Shown here in pieces: positions 26,072 through 34,769 of a stretch of 41,512 nt of DNA. The stretch lies in the NCBI GenBank assembly GCA_910589665.1, contig CAJUTR010000025.1, positions 1 to 41,512 of the forward strand, given 5' to 3'. The stretch's first letter is position 1. The number at the start of each line of letters is the position of its first letter. Made by a program: the position numbers and the translations under genes. Below the pieces are notes generated by a model. That model did not search any database. It was not told where the DNA came from and saw only the letters and a list, made by a program, of their open reading frames with translations. Source of the DNA: an uncultured Eubacterium sp. GTDB lineage: Bacteria; Bacillota; Clostridia; Lachnospirales; Lachnospiraceae.

Positions 26072-27886
26072 ATGAAAGTGAAAGTTTCAAATTATGTGGC
26101 GCAGTTTTTGGTGGAGCACGGAATCGATACGGTGTTTACTGTGACGGGTGGAGGCGCGATGCACCTCAATGACGGATTGGGGCATCAGGAGGGGCTTCAC
26201 TGTGTTTATCAGCATCATGAGCAGGCATGTGCGATCGCTGGCGAGGCGTACGCGCGTATGCACAACCGGATCGGCGCTGTGTGCGTGACGACGGGGCCGG
26301 GCGGAACGAATGCGATTACGGGCGTCGTCGGCGGATGGCTGGATTCGATTCCGATGCTCATCCTTTCCGGTCAGGTCCGCTACGATACGACGGCTAGGAG
26401 TACCGGACTCGGACTGCGTGCGATGGGAGATCAGGAGTTTGATATCTGCAAGGCGGTGGACTGCATGACGAAGTACTGCCAGATGGTCATCAATCCTCTT
26501 GATATCAGGTATTGTCTGGAAAAGGCGCTGTATCTCGCGCAGATTGGGCGTCCCGGTCCTTGCTGGCTCGATATCCCGCTGAATGTACAGGGTGCGTTCG
26601 TGGATACGGATGATCTTCGCGCGTTTGATCCGCAGGAGTGTGAGGCAGAGAAGCCAAAGGAGCCTTCGGACGAGCTGATCGATACGATCTTGGACAAGAT
26701 AAAAGGAGCCAAACGTCCGGTGATCAATGCCGGAAATGGCATACGGATCTCGGGCGGATATGAGGATTTCCTTGAACTGGTTGAAAAACTGGGCATTCCG
26801 GTCGTGACCGGATGGAACAGCATTGACCTGATCGCGGACGAGCATCCTCTGTACGTCGGGCGCGCGGGGATCATGGGCGACCGTGCGGGCAATTTTGCCA
26901 TCCAGAACAGCGACCTCGTTCTTTCGCTGGGGAGCCGTCTGAGTATACGGCAGGTGGGCTATAATTATAAGACGTGGGCGAGAGAAGCTTATACGATCGT
27001 CGTCGATGTAGACGAGGAAGAACTGAAAAAACCGACGCTTCATGTCGATCTGCCCGTCTGCGCGGACGTCAAAGACGTGATGCGAAGCATGAATGAGAAG
27101 CTGGGTAGCGGAAAGCATTCAGCCGAAACGTTCTGGCTCGAAAAATGCGCGCACTGGAAGGCGGCATATCCGGTCGTTCTTCCGAAACACTATGAGCAGA
27201 GCGGACCAGCGAATGTGTATGCGTTTATCAAAGAAGTGAGTAAAGTGCTGCCTGAGGACTACGTAACGGTCGTGGGGAATGGATCCGCGTGCGTCGTGGG
27301 GAGCCACGGCTATGAGATCAAGAAAGGACAGCGGTTTATCATCAATTCGGCGATCGCATCCATGGGTTACGATCTGCCGGCCGCCATCGGCGCTTGTGTG
27401 GCAGGAGGGAACAAAGAGATCGTCTGTCTAAGCGGTGACGGCAGCATTCAGATGAACCTTCAGGAATTGCAGACGATCCAGACGAACCAACTGCCGATCA
27501 AAATATTTGTCATCAATAACAACGGTTACCATTCGATCCGCCAGACACAGACAAACTTTTTCGGAGAGCCGTACGTCGGGATCGGCCCGCAGAGCCACGA
27601 TCTGGAGTTCCCTGATATGGAACGGATCGCCTATGCGTACCGCTATCCGTTTTTCCGCTGTGACAGCAATGAAAAGCTGGCAGAGACGATCCGGCAAGTA
27701 TTTGAGACGGAGGGGGCCGTGATCTGTGAGGTCATCGTTTCGATGGATCAGAATTTCGAGCCGAAGTCTGCGACAAAGAAGCTCGATGATGGTACGCTCG
27801 TTTCGCCGCCATTAGAAGATCTAGCGCCATTCCTCGACCGGGAGGTGTTCCGTGCGGAAATGGTGATCGAGCCAGTGGAAGAATGA
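26072..27886 (+). CDS. ThDP-dependent acetolactate-synthase-like enzyme, possibly sugar-branching
   Basis: This 604-residue protein has the three-domain fold of acetohydroxyacid-synthase-like enzymes. Catalytic Glu50 lies in QHHEQACAIAGEAYAR. The ThDP/Mg motif begins GDGSIQMN at 455 and ends at NNNGY near 485. TGPGGTNAITGV is typical of the pyruvate-using group. The tail (SPPLEDLAPFLDREVF) resembles homologues I know from polysaccharide loci such as YerE, which adds a two-carbon branch from pyruvate to a keto-sugar nucleotide. It is not paired with an ilvN-like subunit. It is followed after 27 bases by a sugar-epimerase-like gene. ATG 26072 is preferred, but 26060 is possible because the GGAAAGGA site lies between. 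Acetolactate synthase proper is the alternative. Confidence 0.8.
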   Translation: MKVKVSNYVAQFLVEHGIDTVFTVTGGGAMHLNDGLGHQEGLHCVYQHHEQACAIAGEAYARMHNRIGAVCVTTGPGGTNAITGVVGGWLDSIPMLILSGQVRYDTTARSTGLGLRAMGDQEFDICKAVDCMTKYCQMVINPLDIRYCLEKALYLAQIGRPGPCWLDIPLNVQGAFVDTDDLRAFDPQECEAEKPKEPSDELIDTILDKIKGAKRPVINAGNGIRISGGYEDFLELVEKLGIPVVTGWNSIDLIADEHPLYVGRAGIMGDRAGNFAIQNSDLVLSLGSRLSIRQVGYNYKTWAREAYTIVVDVDEEELKKPTLHVDLPVCADVKDVMRSMNEKLGSGKHSAETFWLEKCAHWKAAYPVVLPKHYEQSGPANVYAFIKEVSKVLPEDYVTVVGNGSACVVGSHGYEIKKGQRFIINSAIASMGYDLPAAIGACVAGGNKEIVCLSGDGSIQMNLQELQTIQTNQLPIKIFVINNNGYHSIRQTQTNFFGEPYVGIGPQSHDLEFPDMERIAYAYRYPFFRCDSNEKLAETIRQVFETEGAVICEVIVSMDQNFEPKSATKKLDDGTLVSPPLEDLAPFLDREVFRAEMVIEPVEE

Positions 27887-27913
27887 TATACGGAAAGGAA
27901 GGAAGAGAATACG

Positions 27914-28840
27914 ATGGAACGGGCGATCATTACGGGAGCATCGGGGATGTTAGGACAGGCGCTCTGCCGTCTGCTTGTTGGGAAGGGGACCCAGGTGTAC
28001 GCAGTCGTTCGGCCGGACTCGGATCAGAACGCGTATTTGTTTCAGCATGAACAGGTGAAGGCTGTGGCGTGTGACCTGACGGAACTGACGAAACTTCCGG
28101 GGATAATCGGAGAACGCTGTGATGCGTTCTTTCATTTTGGATGGGGCGGGACGTACGGCGGTAACCGGAACAACTATCATGGACAGTGGGAAAATGTCAG
28201 GTATACGCTGGATGCAGCTGAGGCCGCTAAAGAGTTGGGATGCTCGGTGTTTCTCGGTGCGGGTTCTCAGGCGGAGTTCGGTCGTGTGCCCGACGGAGTA
28301 AAACTGAGTTCGGCGGTCTATGCGAATCCGGAAACAGGTTATGGCATCGCGAAGCTCTCGGCGGGGCAAATGAGCCGGGCGCTCTGTCGGGATTATGGGA
28401 TCCGGCATGTGTGGACACGTATTCTCAGCGTGTACGGACCGGGGGATAAAGACCGGACGATGGTCATGTCGGGAATTTGTTCCATGCTGCGCGGCGAGAT
28501 GCCAAAGTATACGAAGGGCGAACAGATCTGGGATTATCTGTACTGCGATGATGCGGCGATGGCATTTTACCTGGCGGCGGAAAAGGGAAAAGACGGCGCG
28601 GTGTATACGGTCGGCAGCGGGCAGGAGCGCCGGCTGCGGGAGTATATACAGGATATCGGCGATGTGATCTGTCCGGGGCGGGATATTATATTTGGCGAGG
28701 TTCCGTATTATGACAAGCAGGTGATGTATCTGTGCGCCGATATAAGGGAACTGCAGGAGGATACGGGATTCGCGCCCTCGGTGCCGTTTTCGGAAGGCAT
28801 CCGCAGGACCGTGGAGTGGCGACAGAACATAAAGTCCTGA
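27914..28840 (+). CDS. NAD-dependent epimerase/dehydratase, extended SDR
   Basis: The 308-residue protein has the NAD-binding motif GASGMLG (8-14), a Ser in GAGSQAEFG, and YGIAK (Y143, K147), the catalytic signature of extended SDRs that act on nucleotide sugars. Later elements WDYLYCDDAAMAFYLA and YTVGSG fit the sugar-binding half. It may be a 4-keto-reductase or epimerase acting on the product of the preceding ThDP enzyme, as in yersiniose-type pathways; that is inference from adjacency. The start has an AAGGAAGG site. The last codons and stop lie inside the first units of an 18-base tandem repeat, so the C-terminus may vary between strains. Confidence 0.85.
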   Translation: MERAIITGASGMLGQALCRLLVGKGTQVYAVVRPDSDQNAYLFQHEQVKAVACDLTELTKLPGIIGERCDAFFHFGWGGTYGGNRNNYHGQWENVRYTLDAAEAAKELGCSVFLGAGSQAEFGRVPDGVKLSSAVYANPETGYGIAKLSAGQMSRALCRDYGIRHVWTRILSVYGPGDKDRTMVMSGICSMLRGEMPKYTKGEQIWDYLYCDDAAMAFYLAAEKGKDGAVYTVGSGQERRLREYIQDIGDVICPGRDIIFGEVPYYDKQVMYLCADIRELQEDTGFAPSVPFSEGIRRTVEWRQNIKS

Positions 28841-28936
28841 TAGAATATGAAGTGCTGCCGGCGTAAGAAGTGCTGACAGCAAATAAAGTGCCAACAGCAC
28901 ATAAAGTCCTGGCAGCACATAAAGTCCTGACAGCAA
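28811..28936 (+). repeat. 18-bp tandem repeat spanning the 3' end of the epimerase gene
   Basis: Six imperfect units run without gaps from 28829 to 28936 (starts 28829, 28847, 28865, 28883, 28901, 28919), close to ATAAAGTCCTGACAGCAA. The preceding 18 bases (28811-28828), inside the coding sequence, match the unit at about 12 of 18 positions. The array may therefore have grown from the gene's 3' end. Units five and six are nearly identical. Confidence 0.85.
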
Positions 28937-29048
28937 TTCATGTGCGGAGGGTAAAAAGGAGGATAACTGCATAAGAATAGCAGGATGTGCGCATATTATA
29001 AAGCAGAGAAAGGCTGCGGCACGCATACTGCAGAAATGGTGGATTCTT

Positions 29049-30218
29049 ATGTTTTTTATTCATGGAAAGATTATGACGATGGCGGGAAAAACGTATGAGG
29101 ACGGGTATGTCCACGTTACGGGAAAGAAAATCGCGTCGGTGGGGAAAATGGAGGAGCTGGCGTTAGGGGATAAGGAGAGGCAGAGTGAAGTTGGCGAGAA
29201 GGTGATTGATGTCCGCGGTGCTGTTGTTATGCCCGGATTGATCGACGCCCATTGCCATGTCGGGATCTGTGAGGAAAAATGGGGCGTGGCTGGAGATGAC
29301 TGCAATGAAGTGACTGATCCGGTGACGCCCCATTTTCGCGCGCTCGATGCCATAAATCCGATGGATCCGGCGTTCCACGACGCGATCGGCGCCGGCGTGA
29401 CGGCGGTCATGGCGGGGCCGGGTAGCTCGAATGTCGTGGGCGGCCAGTTTGTGTTTATGAAAACGCAGGGCAGGCGTGTCGATCACATGATCGTAAAGGC
29501 GCCGGCGGCGATGAAGGTGGCGTTTGGCGAAAATCCGAAAAAGAATTATGGAGAAAAGGATAAGATGCCGGCGAGCCGTATGGCGATCGCCGGGATGCTG
29601 CGGGAGGAGCTGTACCGGGCGTGCCGCTACCGCGAACAAAAAGAGTGGGGGAGGCTGGAGGAACCGGATTTCCGTATGGAGAGCTGGCTTCCGGTCTTGC
29701 GGAAGGAAATTCCGCTCAAAGCGCATGTGCACCGCGCGGATGATATACTGACAGCGATCCGAATCGCCAAGGAGTTTGGACTGGATCTGACACTTGACCA
29801 CTGCACCGAGGGGCATCTTGTGGCCGATGAGATCGCCGGTTCTGGTTATCCGGTCATTGTCGGGCCGCACCTGACGTCCCGGTCGAAGCTGGAAATCCAG
29901 AATATGGATGTTAAGACGGCGGGCGTTCTCGAGCGGGCCGGCGTGAAGACGGCGATCATGACTGATCATCCGGTGTCACTCATCCATTATCTGCCGCTGT
30001 ATGCCGGACTGAATGTCAAGCACGGGCTCTCGATGGAGGGCGGACTGAAGGCGGTGACGATCCATGCGGCGGAAATCTGCGGAGCAGCTGACCGGATGGG
30101 GTCGCTGGAGGCGGGGAAGGATGCGGATATCGCGGTATTTTCGGGAAATCCGATGGATGTGTTTGTGGAGACTTTGTATACGATGATCGACGGGGAGATC
30201 GTGTATGAGAGGGAGTAA
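29049..30218 (+). CDS. metal-dependent amidohydrolase
   Basis: This 389-residue protein is of the amidohydrolase superfamily, close in look to the imidazolonepropionase-like group (COG1228). It has GLIDAHCHVG with metal ligands H68 and H70, further candidates in KAHVHRADD and LDHCTEGH, and the Asp in MTDHPVS. The C-terminal GSLEAGKDADIAVFSGNP strand closes the small beta-sandwich. Such enzymes hydrolyse cyclic amides, peptides or related C-N bonds; the substrate is unknown. It starts 208 bases after the epimerase, across the tandem repeat, with GGTGG as ribosome binding site. It converges with the minus-strand glycan operon after 28 bases, and no clear terminator is visible. Confidence 0.9.
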   Translation: MFFIHGKIMTMAGKTYEDGYVHVTGKKIASVGKMEELALGDKERQSEVGEKVIDVRGAVVMPGLIDAHCHVGICEEKWGVAGDDCNEVTDPVTPHFRALDAINPMDPAFHDAIGAGVTAVMAGPGSSNVVGGQFVFMKTQGRRVDHMIVKAPAAMKVAFGENPKKNYGEKDKMPASRMAIAGMLREELYRACRYREQKEWGRLEEPDFRMESWLPVLRKEIPLKAHVHRADDILTAIRIAKEFGLDLTLDHCTEGHLVADEIAGSGYPVIVGPHLTSRSKLEIQNMDVKTAGVLERAGVKTAIMTDHPVSLIHYLPLYAGLNVKHGLSMEGGLKAVTIHAAEICGAADRMGSLEAGKDADIAVFSGNPMDVFVETLYTMIDGEIVYERE

Positions 30219-30246
30219 AGGGAACAAACATCAAAAACGTTCTAAA

Positions 30247-32034
30247 TCACACTCCTAAATATTTTTCCCAAAACTCCTTCGTCATTAGTTCTCCGGCGTG
30301 TTTCTGAAAATCATCGACGACACGGTCGTAATTTTTTTGTATCAGCCGGCGCGCTCTCATACAGCGTGCAAGTGTAACAAATAGCTGTGAATAACTTCTT
30401 TTTACCAAAAATCCTTTGTTCGAGTCCGGGTCAAATAAAAGTGCTTTTTTGCAGCGGTACCAAAAGCGTGGGTGCGCGCCCATCGCGATGGGAATACAAT
30501 CTTTTTTTCCGGGTAATAGCCAGCCGTTCAGTGTTAGTTTCTGCTTTGTGGAGAATGACAGTGGCCGATAAAGTTCATCTTCGGTTGGTTTTTCATAATA
30601 TGTCTCAACGTGGCATTCCGCTAAGAGGGATGACACATCCTCCGGCTGGTATCCCATCTTCATGATCTCGCCGTGAAGCTGTACCGGATCCTGTTCCTTT
30701 AAAAAATTTACCCCTTTGCAGAAATCCTCAACTCCGCGGAGGATCAGATTCTGGTCTTCATATCGAAATTTTAGCAGTTTGGCAATCAATTGGTGGCAGA
30801 TCCGGTTTTTGATCCTCTTTTTTGAATAATCGGGATGATGGATCGCGTCGCAGATCAGTCCGTTCCGCATGTCATAATATTCCATAGAGGATGCGCGGCG
30901 GTTAAAAAAGGCGCCATGCCATACGGAAATACCATTTAACGTAATGATGTTTTGGTGGAAACGAAGCGAATATTCCACATCATCAATATGGATAAAGACC
31001 GGTAGAGGGAGCGAACGGTCAAAATCGCGTTTCATCGGGATGCAGCAGTACCACCAGCCGTTGTAATCAAAAGGAAGCCTATTTTCATTTTCTACGACTG
31101 CTAATTCATTTCGAAGATCATATCCTGCTTTCAGGATATCAAATTGGCCGTTGTTCCAATTTGCGCCATTTTCATTTTGGATATAAGGGGTGTCTACACG
31201 TAGCACGCTTCCTCCGAGCAGATGGTTTTTGTAAGACTCCTGTAACAGGGATAGAAACATATAGGTGCGGAAAACGGCTTCCGGTTCCAGTATGATGTCG
31301 TCATCCATGAGCAGGATGTGCGTGAAAGGATGCGTATGTTGCGCGCGGAGCGCTTCGAGCATACAGCGGCCAAAGCCACCGGAACCGCCGGCGTTTTTAT
31401 TGTAGACAACGTGGATGTGATCCCCGTACCGTTTGTCGAGCGGGAGTGTGTTCCCGTTATCGGATACGAATACATGGACGTGGCCATACAGGGCTGATTC
31501 AGGATCATCCAGAATCCATGTGCGAAGCGTCTGTAATGTTTTTTGTACGAACGGTTCGCGTCGGTATGTGCAGATCCCGATGGCAAGATAGGCCGGATTT
31601 TGAGCGGTAGCCGATGTATCGAAACAGCCGCCCAAAATGCTCGTTTTGCCAGTTGATCGTATGGAAACATAATAGATCCATTCGAAGCCATGTAGCGTAA
31701 ATGGCAAGGAAACCGTATCGTTTGGCGGCTGGAGAGCGGACGTTTCGCAGACAAGTTCCCGAATAAGTCCGGCGTCGCTTAATTTTGTACGAAACAGGGA
31801 AACCTGGCACATTCCGTTTACATGCAGCACAGCATTTCCTTCGTGTACCTGTGTATATTCGTGCCATTTCCCGCCGGAAAAGGAATTGAAGTATGTCAGA
31901 AAGCTGATTTCGGTACCAGGTTCTAAAACTAGTTCCCCCTGTTCCATGTGGGCAGAACCTGAAATTACGTGGAAATACAGATCATTTTCTTCACATATTC
32001 CCTCTTTGGGAAAGATCATATTTTGCAGAATCAT
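30247..32034 (-). CDS. GT2 glycosyltransferase, GlfT2-like galactofuranosyltransferase type
   Basis: The 595-residue protein has an N-terminal beta-rich domain (about 1-130), a GT-A domain with LAIGICTYRRE and LLMDDDIILEPEAV, and the acceptor/metal motifs YNGWWYCCIPM, HIDDVEYSLR and VWHGAFFNR. This order is characteristic of GlfT2-like transferases that build galactofuran chains from UDP-galactofuranose. The helical C-terminus (about 430-595) is also typical. Sugar identity is inferred from family resemblance; no UDP-galactopyranose mutase is in the window. ATG 32034 is chosen for its GGAGG at six bases; the frame is open to 32079. It is the last gene of the minus operon, just after the export ATPase. 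Confidence 0.8.
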   Translation of the reverse strand: MILQNMIFPKEGICEENDLYFHVISGSAHMEQGELVLEPGTEISFLTYFNSFSGGKWHEYTQVHEGNAVLHVNGMCQVSLFRTKLSDAGLIRELVCETSALQPPNDTVSLPFTLHGFEWIYYVSIRSTGKTSILGGCFDTSATAQNPAYLAIGICTYRREPFVQKTLQTLRTWILDDPESALYGHVHVFVSDNGNTLPLDKRYGDHIHVVYNKNAGGSGGFGRCMLEALRAQHTHPFTHILLMDDDIILEPEAVFRTYMFLSLLQESYKNHLLGGSVLRVDTPYIQNENGANWNNGQFDILKAGYDLRNELAVVENENRLPFDYNGWWYCCIPMKRDFDRSLPLPVFIHIDDVEYSLRFHQNIITLNGISVWHGAFFNRRASSMEYYDMRNGLICDAIHHPDYSKKRIKNRICHQLIAKLLKFRYEDQNLILRGVEDFCKGVNFLKEQDPVQLHGEIMKMGYQPEDVSSLLAECHVETYYEKPTEDELYRPLSFSTKQKLTLNGWLLPGKKDCIPIAMGAHPRFWYRCKKALLFDPDSNKGFLVKRSYSQLFVTLARCMRARRLIQKNYDRVVDDFQKHAGELMTKEFWEKYLGV

Positions 32035-32083
32035 TATTTCCTCCATTATGCGCAAAAAGATTTGGATGTGCGCGTACAAACTC

Positions 32084-32827
32084 TTATTTTTTCGTCATTG
32101 TTTCCATATAGGCATCGCACACTTCGTTTACTTCGCCCAATTTTTGAATGACACCCTGATTGATCCAGACAGCGTGGTTACACAATTTGCGTACTTGGTC
32201 GATTGAGTGGGAGACGAAAAGGAGTGTCGTGCCGCCGCTCATCATTTCGTCCATGCGCTTTAGGCATTTTTGCTGAAAGGCGTAGTCACCGACGGCGAGT
32301 ATTTCATCGACAATGAGTATGTCGGGTTTTACGATGGTGGCGACGGCGAAACCGAGTCTGGCTCTCATACCTGAGGAGAAATTTTTGACTGGGGAATCCA
32401 GAAATTTTTCGAGTTCGGCAAAGGCAACAATTTCGTCGAAATGTTCGTCCATATATTTTTTGGAGTGTCCGAGAACGGTTCCATTTAGAAATATATTTTC
32501 TCTCGCCGTCAGGTTCATATCGAAGCCGGCGCCCAGCTCTAACAGCGGCGAGATCGTTCCATTAACGACGACTTCGCCTTCATATGGTTTCAGGATGCCG
32601 CAGATGGCTTTCAGTAGCGTGGACTTGCCGGAGCCGTTGCTTCCGACCAGCGCCCATGCCTCTCCTTTTTTTACCTGGAAGGAGGCATTTTTGACAGCCA
32701 AAAATTCCTGAAACAGCAGTTCCCGCTTGATCAGTTTTACAAAATATTCTTTTAAGTTGTCGATTTTTTCGGATGCCAGATTAAACCGGATCGTCACATT
32801 TCTTACGTCGATCGCTATATCATTCAC
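32084..32827 (-). CDS. ABC-2 exporter ATPase for cell-surface polymers (Wzt/TagH-like)
   Basis: This 247-residue ATPase has Walker A GSNGSGKST (62-70), the signature NFSSGMRARLGFAVA and Walker B ILIVDEILAVGD. The N-terminal IRFNLASEKIDNLKEY and ISPLLELGAGF are marks of polysaccharide and teichoic acid exporters (TagH, Wzt, RfbE). It lacks the C-terminal carbohydrate-binding domain of long Wzt proteins. It pairs with the permease 15 bases upstream to export an undecaprenyl-linked glycan across the membrane. Specificity would therefore not depend on a Wzt-C domain. Confidence 0.9.
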   Translation of the reverse strand: MNDIAIDVRNVTIRFNLASEKIDNLKEYFVKLIKRELLFQEFLAVKNASFQVKKGEAWALVGSNGSGKSTLLKAICGILKPYEGEVVVNGTISPLLELGAGFDMNLTARENIFLNGTVLGHSKKYMDEHFDEIVAFAELEKFLDSPVKNFSSGMRARLGFAVATIVKPDILIVDEILAVGDYAFQQKCLKRMDEMMSGGTTLLFVSHSIDQVRKLCNHAVWINQGVIQKLGEVNEVCDAYMETMTKK

Positions 32828-32842
32828 GTTTTTCTACCTCCA

Positions 32843-33634
32843 TCAAATATAAAGGATAAATTTATTCTGAGTCTTTGTAAATACCCAGATACCGATCAGA
32901 AGGATCAATATGGCGTCTATGGTTCCGTAAATGACCATACTGAGGTCTGGCAGCGTGTTATATAAGGTCAGGCAGCGCAGCTGCGTGACGTAGGCGTACA
33001 TCGGGTTGCAGTGCACGACGATATAGCGCAGGGGATCGGGGAGAAATTCGATCGGGTAAAACATCGGCGTCAGATAGAGCCACGCCGTGGTGATCGCGTT
33101 GTAAATATACTGGATATCCCGGAAAAATACGTTTGTCGCCGCTAAAAACAGGCCCAGGCCTAAATTGAATACAAACTCCTGCGCGAGAACGATGGGAAAT
33201 AAAAGCAGATGCCACGAAAATGTCCCGCCGGTAAAGATCATGACGATCAGAAGCGCGCCCAGCGAAAAAATACAATCCACAAGTCCGCTCGTGATTTTGG
33301 AAACCGTGAACACATATTTGGGTAGATATGTTTTTTTCAGCAGGGAAGCACTTGAGTTGATGGACTGGATCGCTGATTTGGTGGACAGGTTCATAAAATT
33401 GAAAATGACCTGGCCGCTCATGAGATAGATTGGATAGTTTGGTATATTGCCGCGTTTAAACATATGGGAGAACACGATCGCCATGATCGTCATGATGAAT
33501 AGCGGGTTCAGTATGCTCCACAAATAACCGAGCACGCTGCGCCGGTATTTTAGTTTCAGGTCGCGGCTGACGAGCTGTCCCATTAAATCTTTATATTTGA
33601 TAAATCCTTGTATTCTTGCAATAAATAAATTCAT
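32843..33634 (-). CDS. ABC-2 polysaccharide exporter permease (Wzm/TagG-like)
   Basis: The 263-residue membrane protein begins with a cytoplasmic segment containing LKYRRSVLGYLWSILNP, the hallmark of ABC-2 polymer-export permeases. About six membrane segments follow, and the motif PMFYPIEFLPDPLRYIV sits near 200. It forms the channel with the ATPase encoded next. The cargo is presumably the glycan assembled by the flanking glycosyltransferases. Confidence 0.9.
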   Translation of the reverse strand: MNLFIARIQGFIKYKDLMGQLVSRDLKLKYRRSVLGYLWSILNPLFIMTIMAIVFSHMFKRGNIPNYPIYLMSGQVIFNFMNLSTKSAIQSINSSASLLKKTYLPKYVFTVSKITSGLVDCIFSLGALLIVMIFTGGTFSWHLLLFPIVLAQEFVFNLGLGLFLAATNVFFRDIQYIYNAITTAWLYLTPMFYPIEFLPDPLRYIVVHCNPMYAYVTQLRCLTLYNTLPDLSMVIYGTIDAILILLIGIWVFTKTQNKFILYI

Positions 33635-33705
33635 ATTACCTCATTTCTGCCATGTGGGCGACGTTCGTTCTTTCATCTGAAATAGGAACGTTATCCGTGT
33701 AGTTC

Positions 33706-34710
33706 TTAATCGTTACAGCGATAAGCATTCCGGCAGGCAGCCGAAGCTGTCTGGTAGAGATGGTATCTGCTAAAGCGCAGCATTTTAACGGCCCGGTTTG
33801 TTACACTGTGATACACTTCAGGATATTCTTTTTTTATTTTTTGATCTAAGCTCCGGATCTTTTCCTTATAATCTGCACCAGGTGGAAAACTCAGATAAAT
33901 TTTTATCTGGCTAACGAGGATCCGTGCAATTCCCCCTGCGATGTAGGCTTGTCTGGCAGGAGATATGTCATGCTGGCATTCCCGGTAAAAGTCGAGAAGA
34001 TGGGAGAGTACTTTTTCGTGGTGGCTGCAGTTTTTCTGCATGTTTCGAATATCCATGCTCTGGGTCGTCATTCCCAGACGGTACATGTAGACAGGCTCTT
34101 CCAAAAAGACAATGGTTTGGATCCACGGGACCGGGTACAAAATATATTCGGCATCGACATAGAAACAATGTTCATCGAGTTTCCGTCCCATGTTTTTCAA
34201 AATGCTGGTGCGGAAGGTGGCAGCGTGCATGTTGATGTATACATGCCGGCTGACGGATTCCCAGTCATAGACATATCTATATTTTTTACCGCTGAATTCA
34301 TAGTGTGGCTCGTCTGCAATCTGACCGCTTCTATCGTCAAAGCACTGATAGTCCGTCACGATCAGGTCGGCATCTGTCTGTTCCAAAAAGAAAAGAAGTT
34401 TGTGAAAGCCGTTTTGTGTTACCCAGTCATCGCCGTCCACGGTTTTGAAATATTTGCCTTTGGCTTCTTCAATGCCCCGGTTTACCGTGGAGCCATGTCC
34501 GCCGTTTTCTTTATCGATCAGTCGGAAAATACGGGGATACGTTTGCTCATATGTCCTGGCAATGTCATTGACGCCTTCTCCGGAGCCGTCGTTGATGATC
34601 AGCACTTCCAGCCGATTTTCGGCATCTGGAACCAAAAAGGATTCCAAACACTGTGCTAGATAGTTTTCCACGTGGTATGCCGCGATGGAAATAGTCAGAA
34701 TCTTGTCCAT
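33706..34710 (-). CDS. GT2 family glycosyltransferase
   Basis: This 334-residue protein starts with the GT-A fold (LTISIAAYHVENYLAQCLES, then IINDGSGEGV) and the DxD-type motif TVDGDDWV near residue 93. The acceptor region (WIQTIVFLEEPVYMYRLG) and a helical C-terminus resemble polysaccharide chain-assembly transferases. The donor sugar cannot be told. It is third-last to be read before the exporter pair, with a gap of 71 bases. The presence of two GT2 and one GT4 enzymes suggests a short repeating or capping structure. Confidence 0.85.
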   Translation of the reverse strand: MDKILTISIAAYHVENYLAQCLESFLVPDAENRLEVLIINDGSGEGVNDIARTYEQTYPRIFRLIDKENGGHGSTVNRGIEEAKGKYFKTVDGDDWVTQNGFHKLLFFLEQTDADLIVTDYQCFDDRSGQIADEPHYEFSGKKYRYVYDWESVSRHVYINMHAATFRTSILKNMGRKLDEHCFYVDAEYILYPVPWIQTIVFLEEPVYMYRLGMTTQSMDIRNMQKNCSHHEKVLSHLLDFYRECQHDISPARQAYIAGGIARILVSQIKIYLSFPPGADYKEKIRSLDQKIKKEYPEVYHSVTNRAVKMLRFSRYHLYQTASAACRNAYRCND

Positions 34711-34769
34711 GATTTGTTTTTAGCCTCCAAAGAAATCTAAGTAGATTATATAACAGTGCTGCCTGATTT

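Noticed and set aside
33949..34659. 236-codon plus-strand frame opposite the GT2 gene
   Set aside because: It is antisense to a clear glycosyltransferase and reflects codon mirroring.
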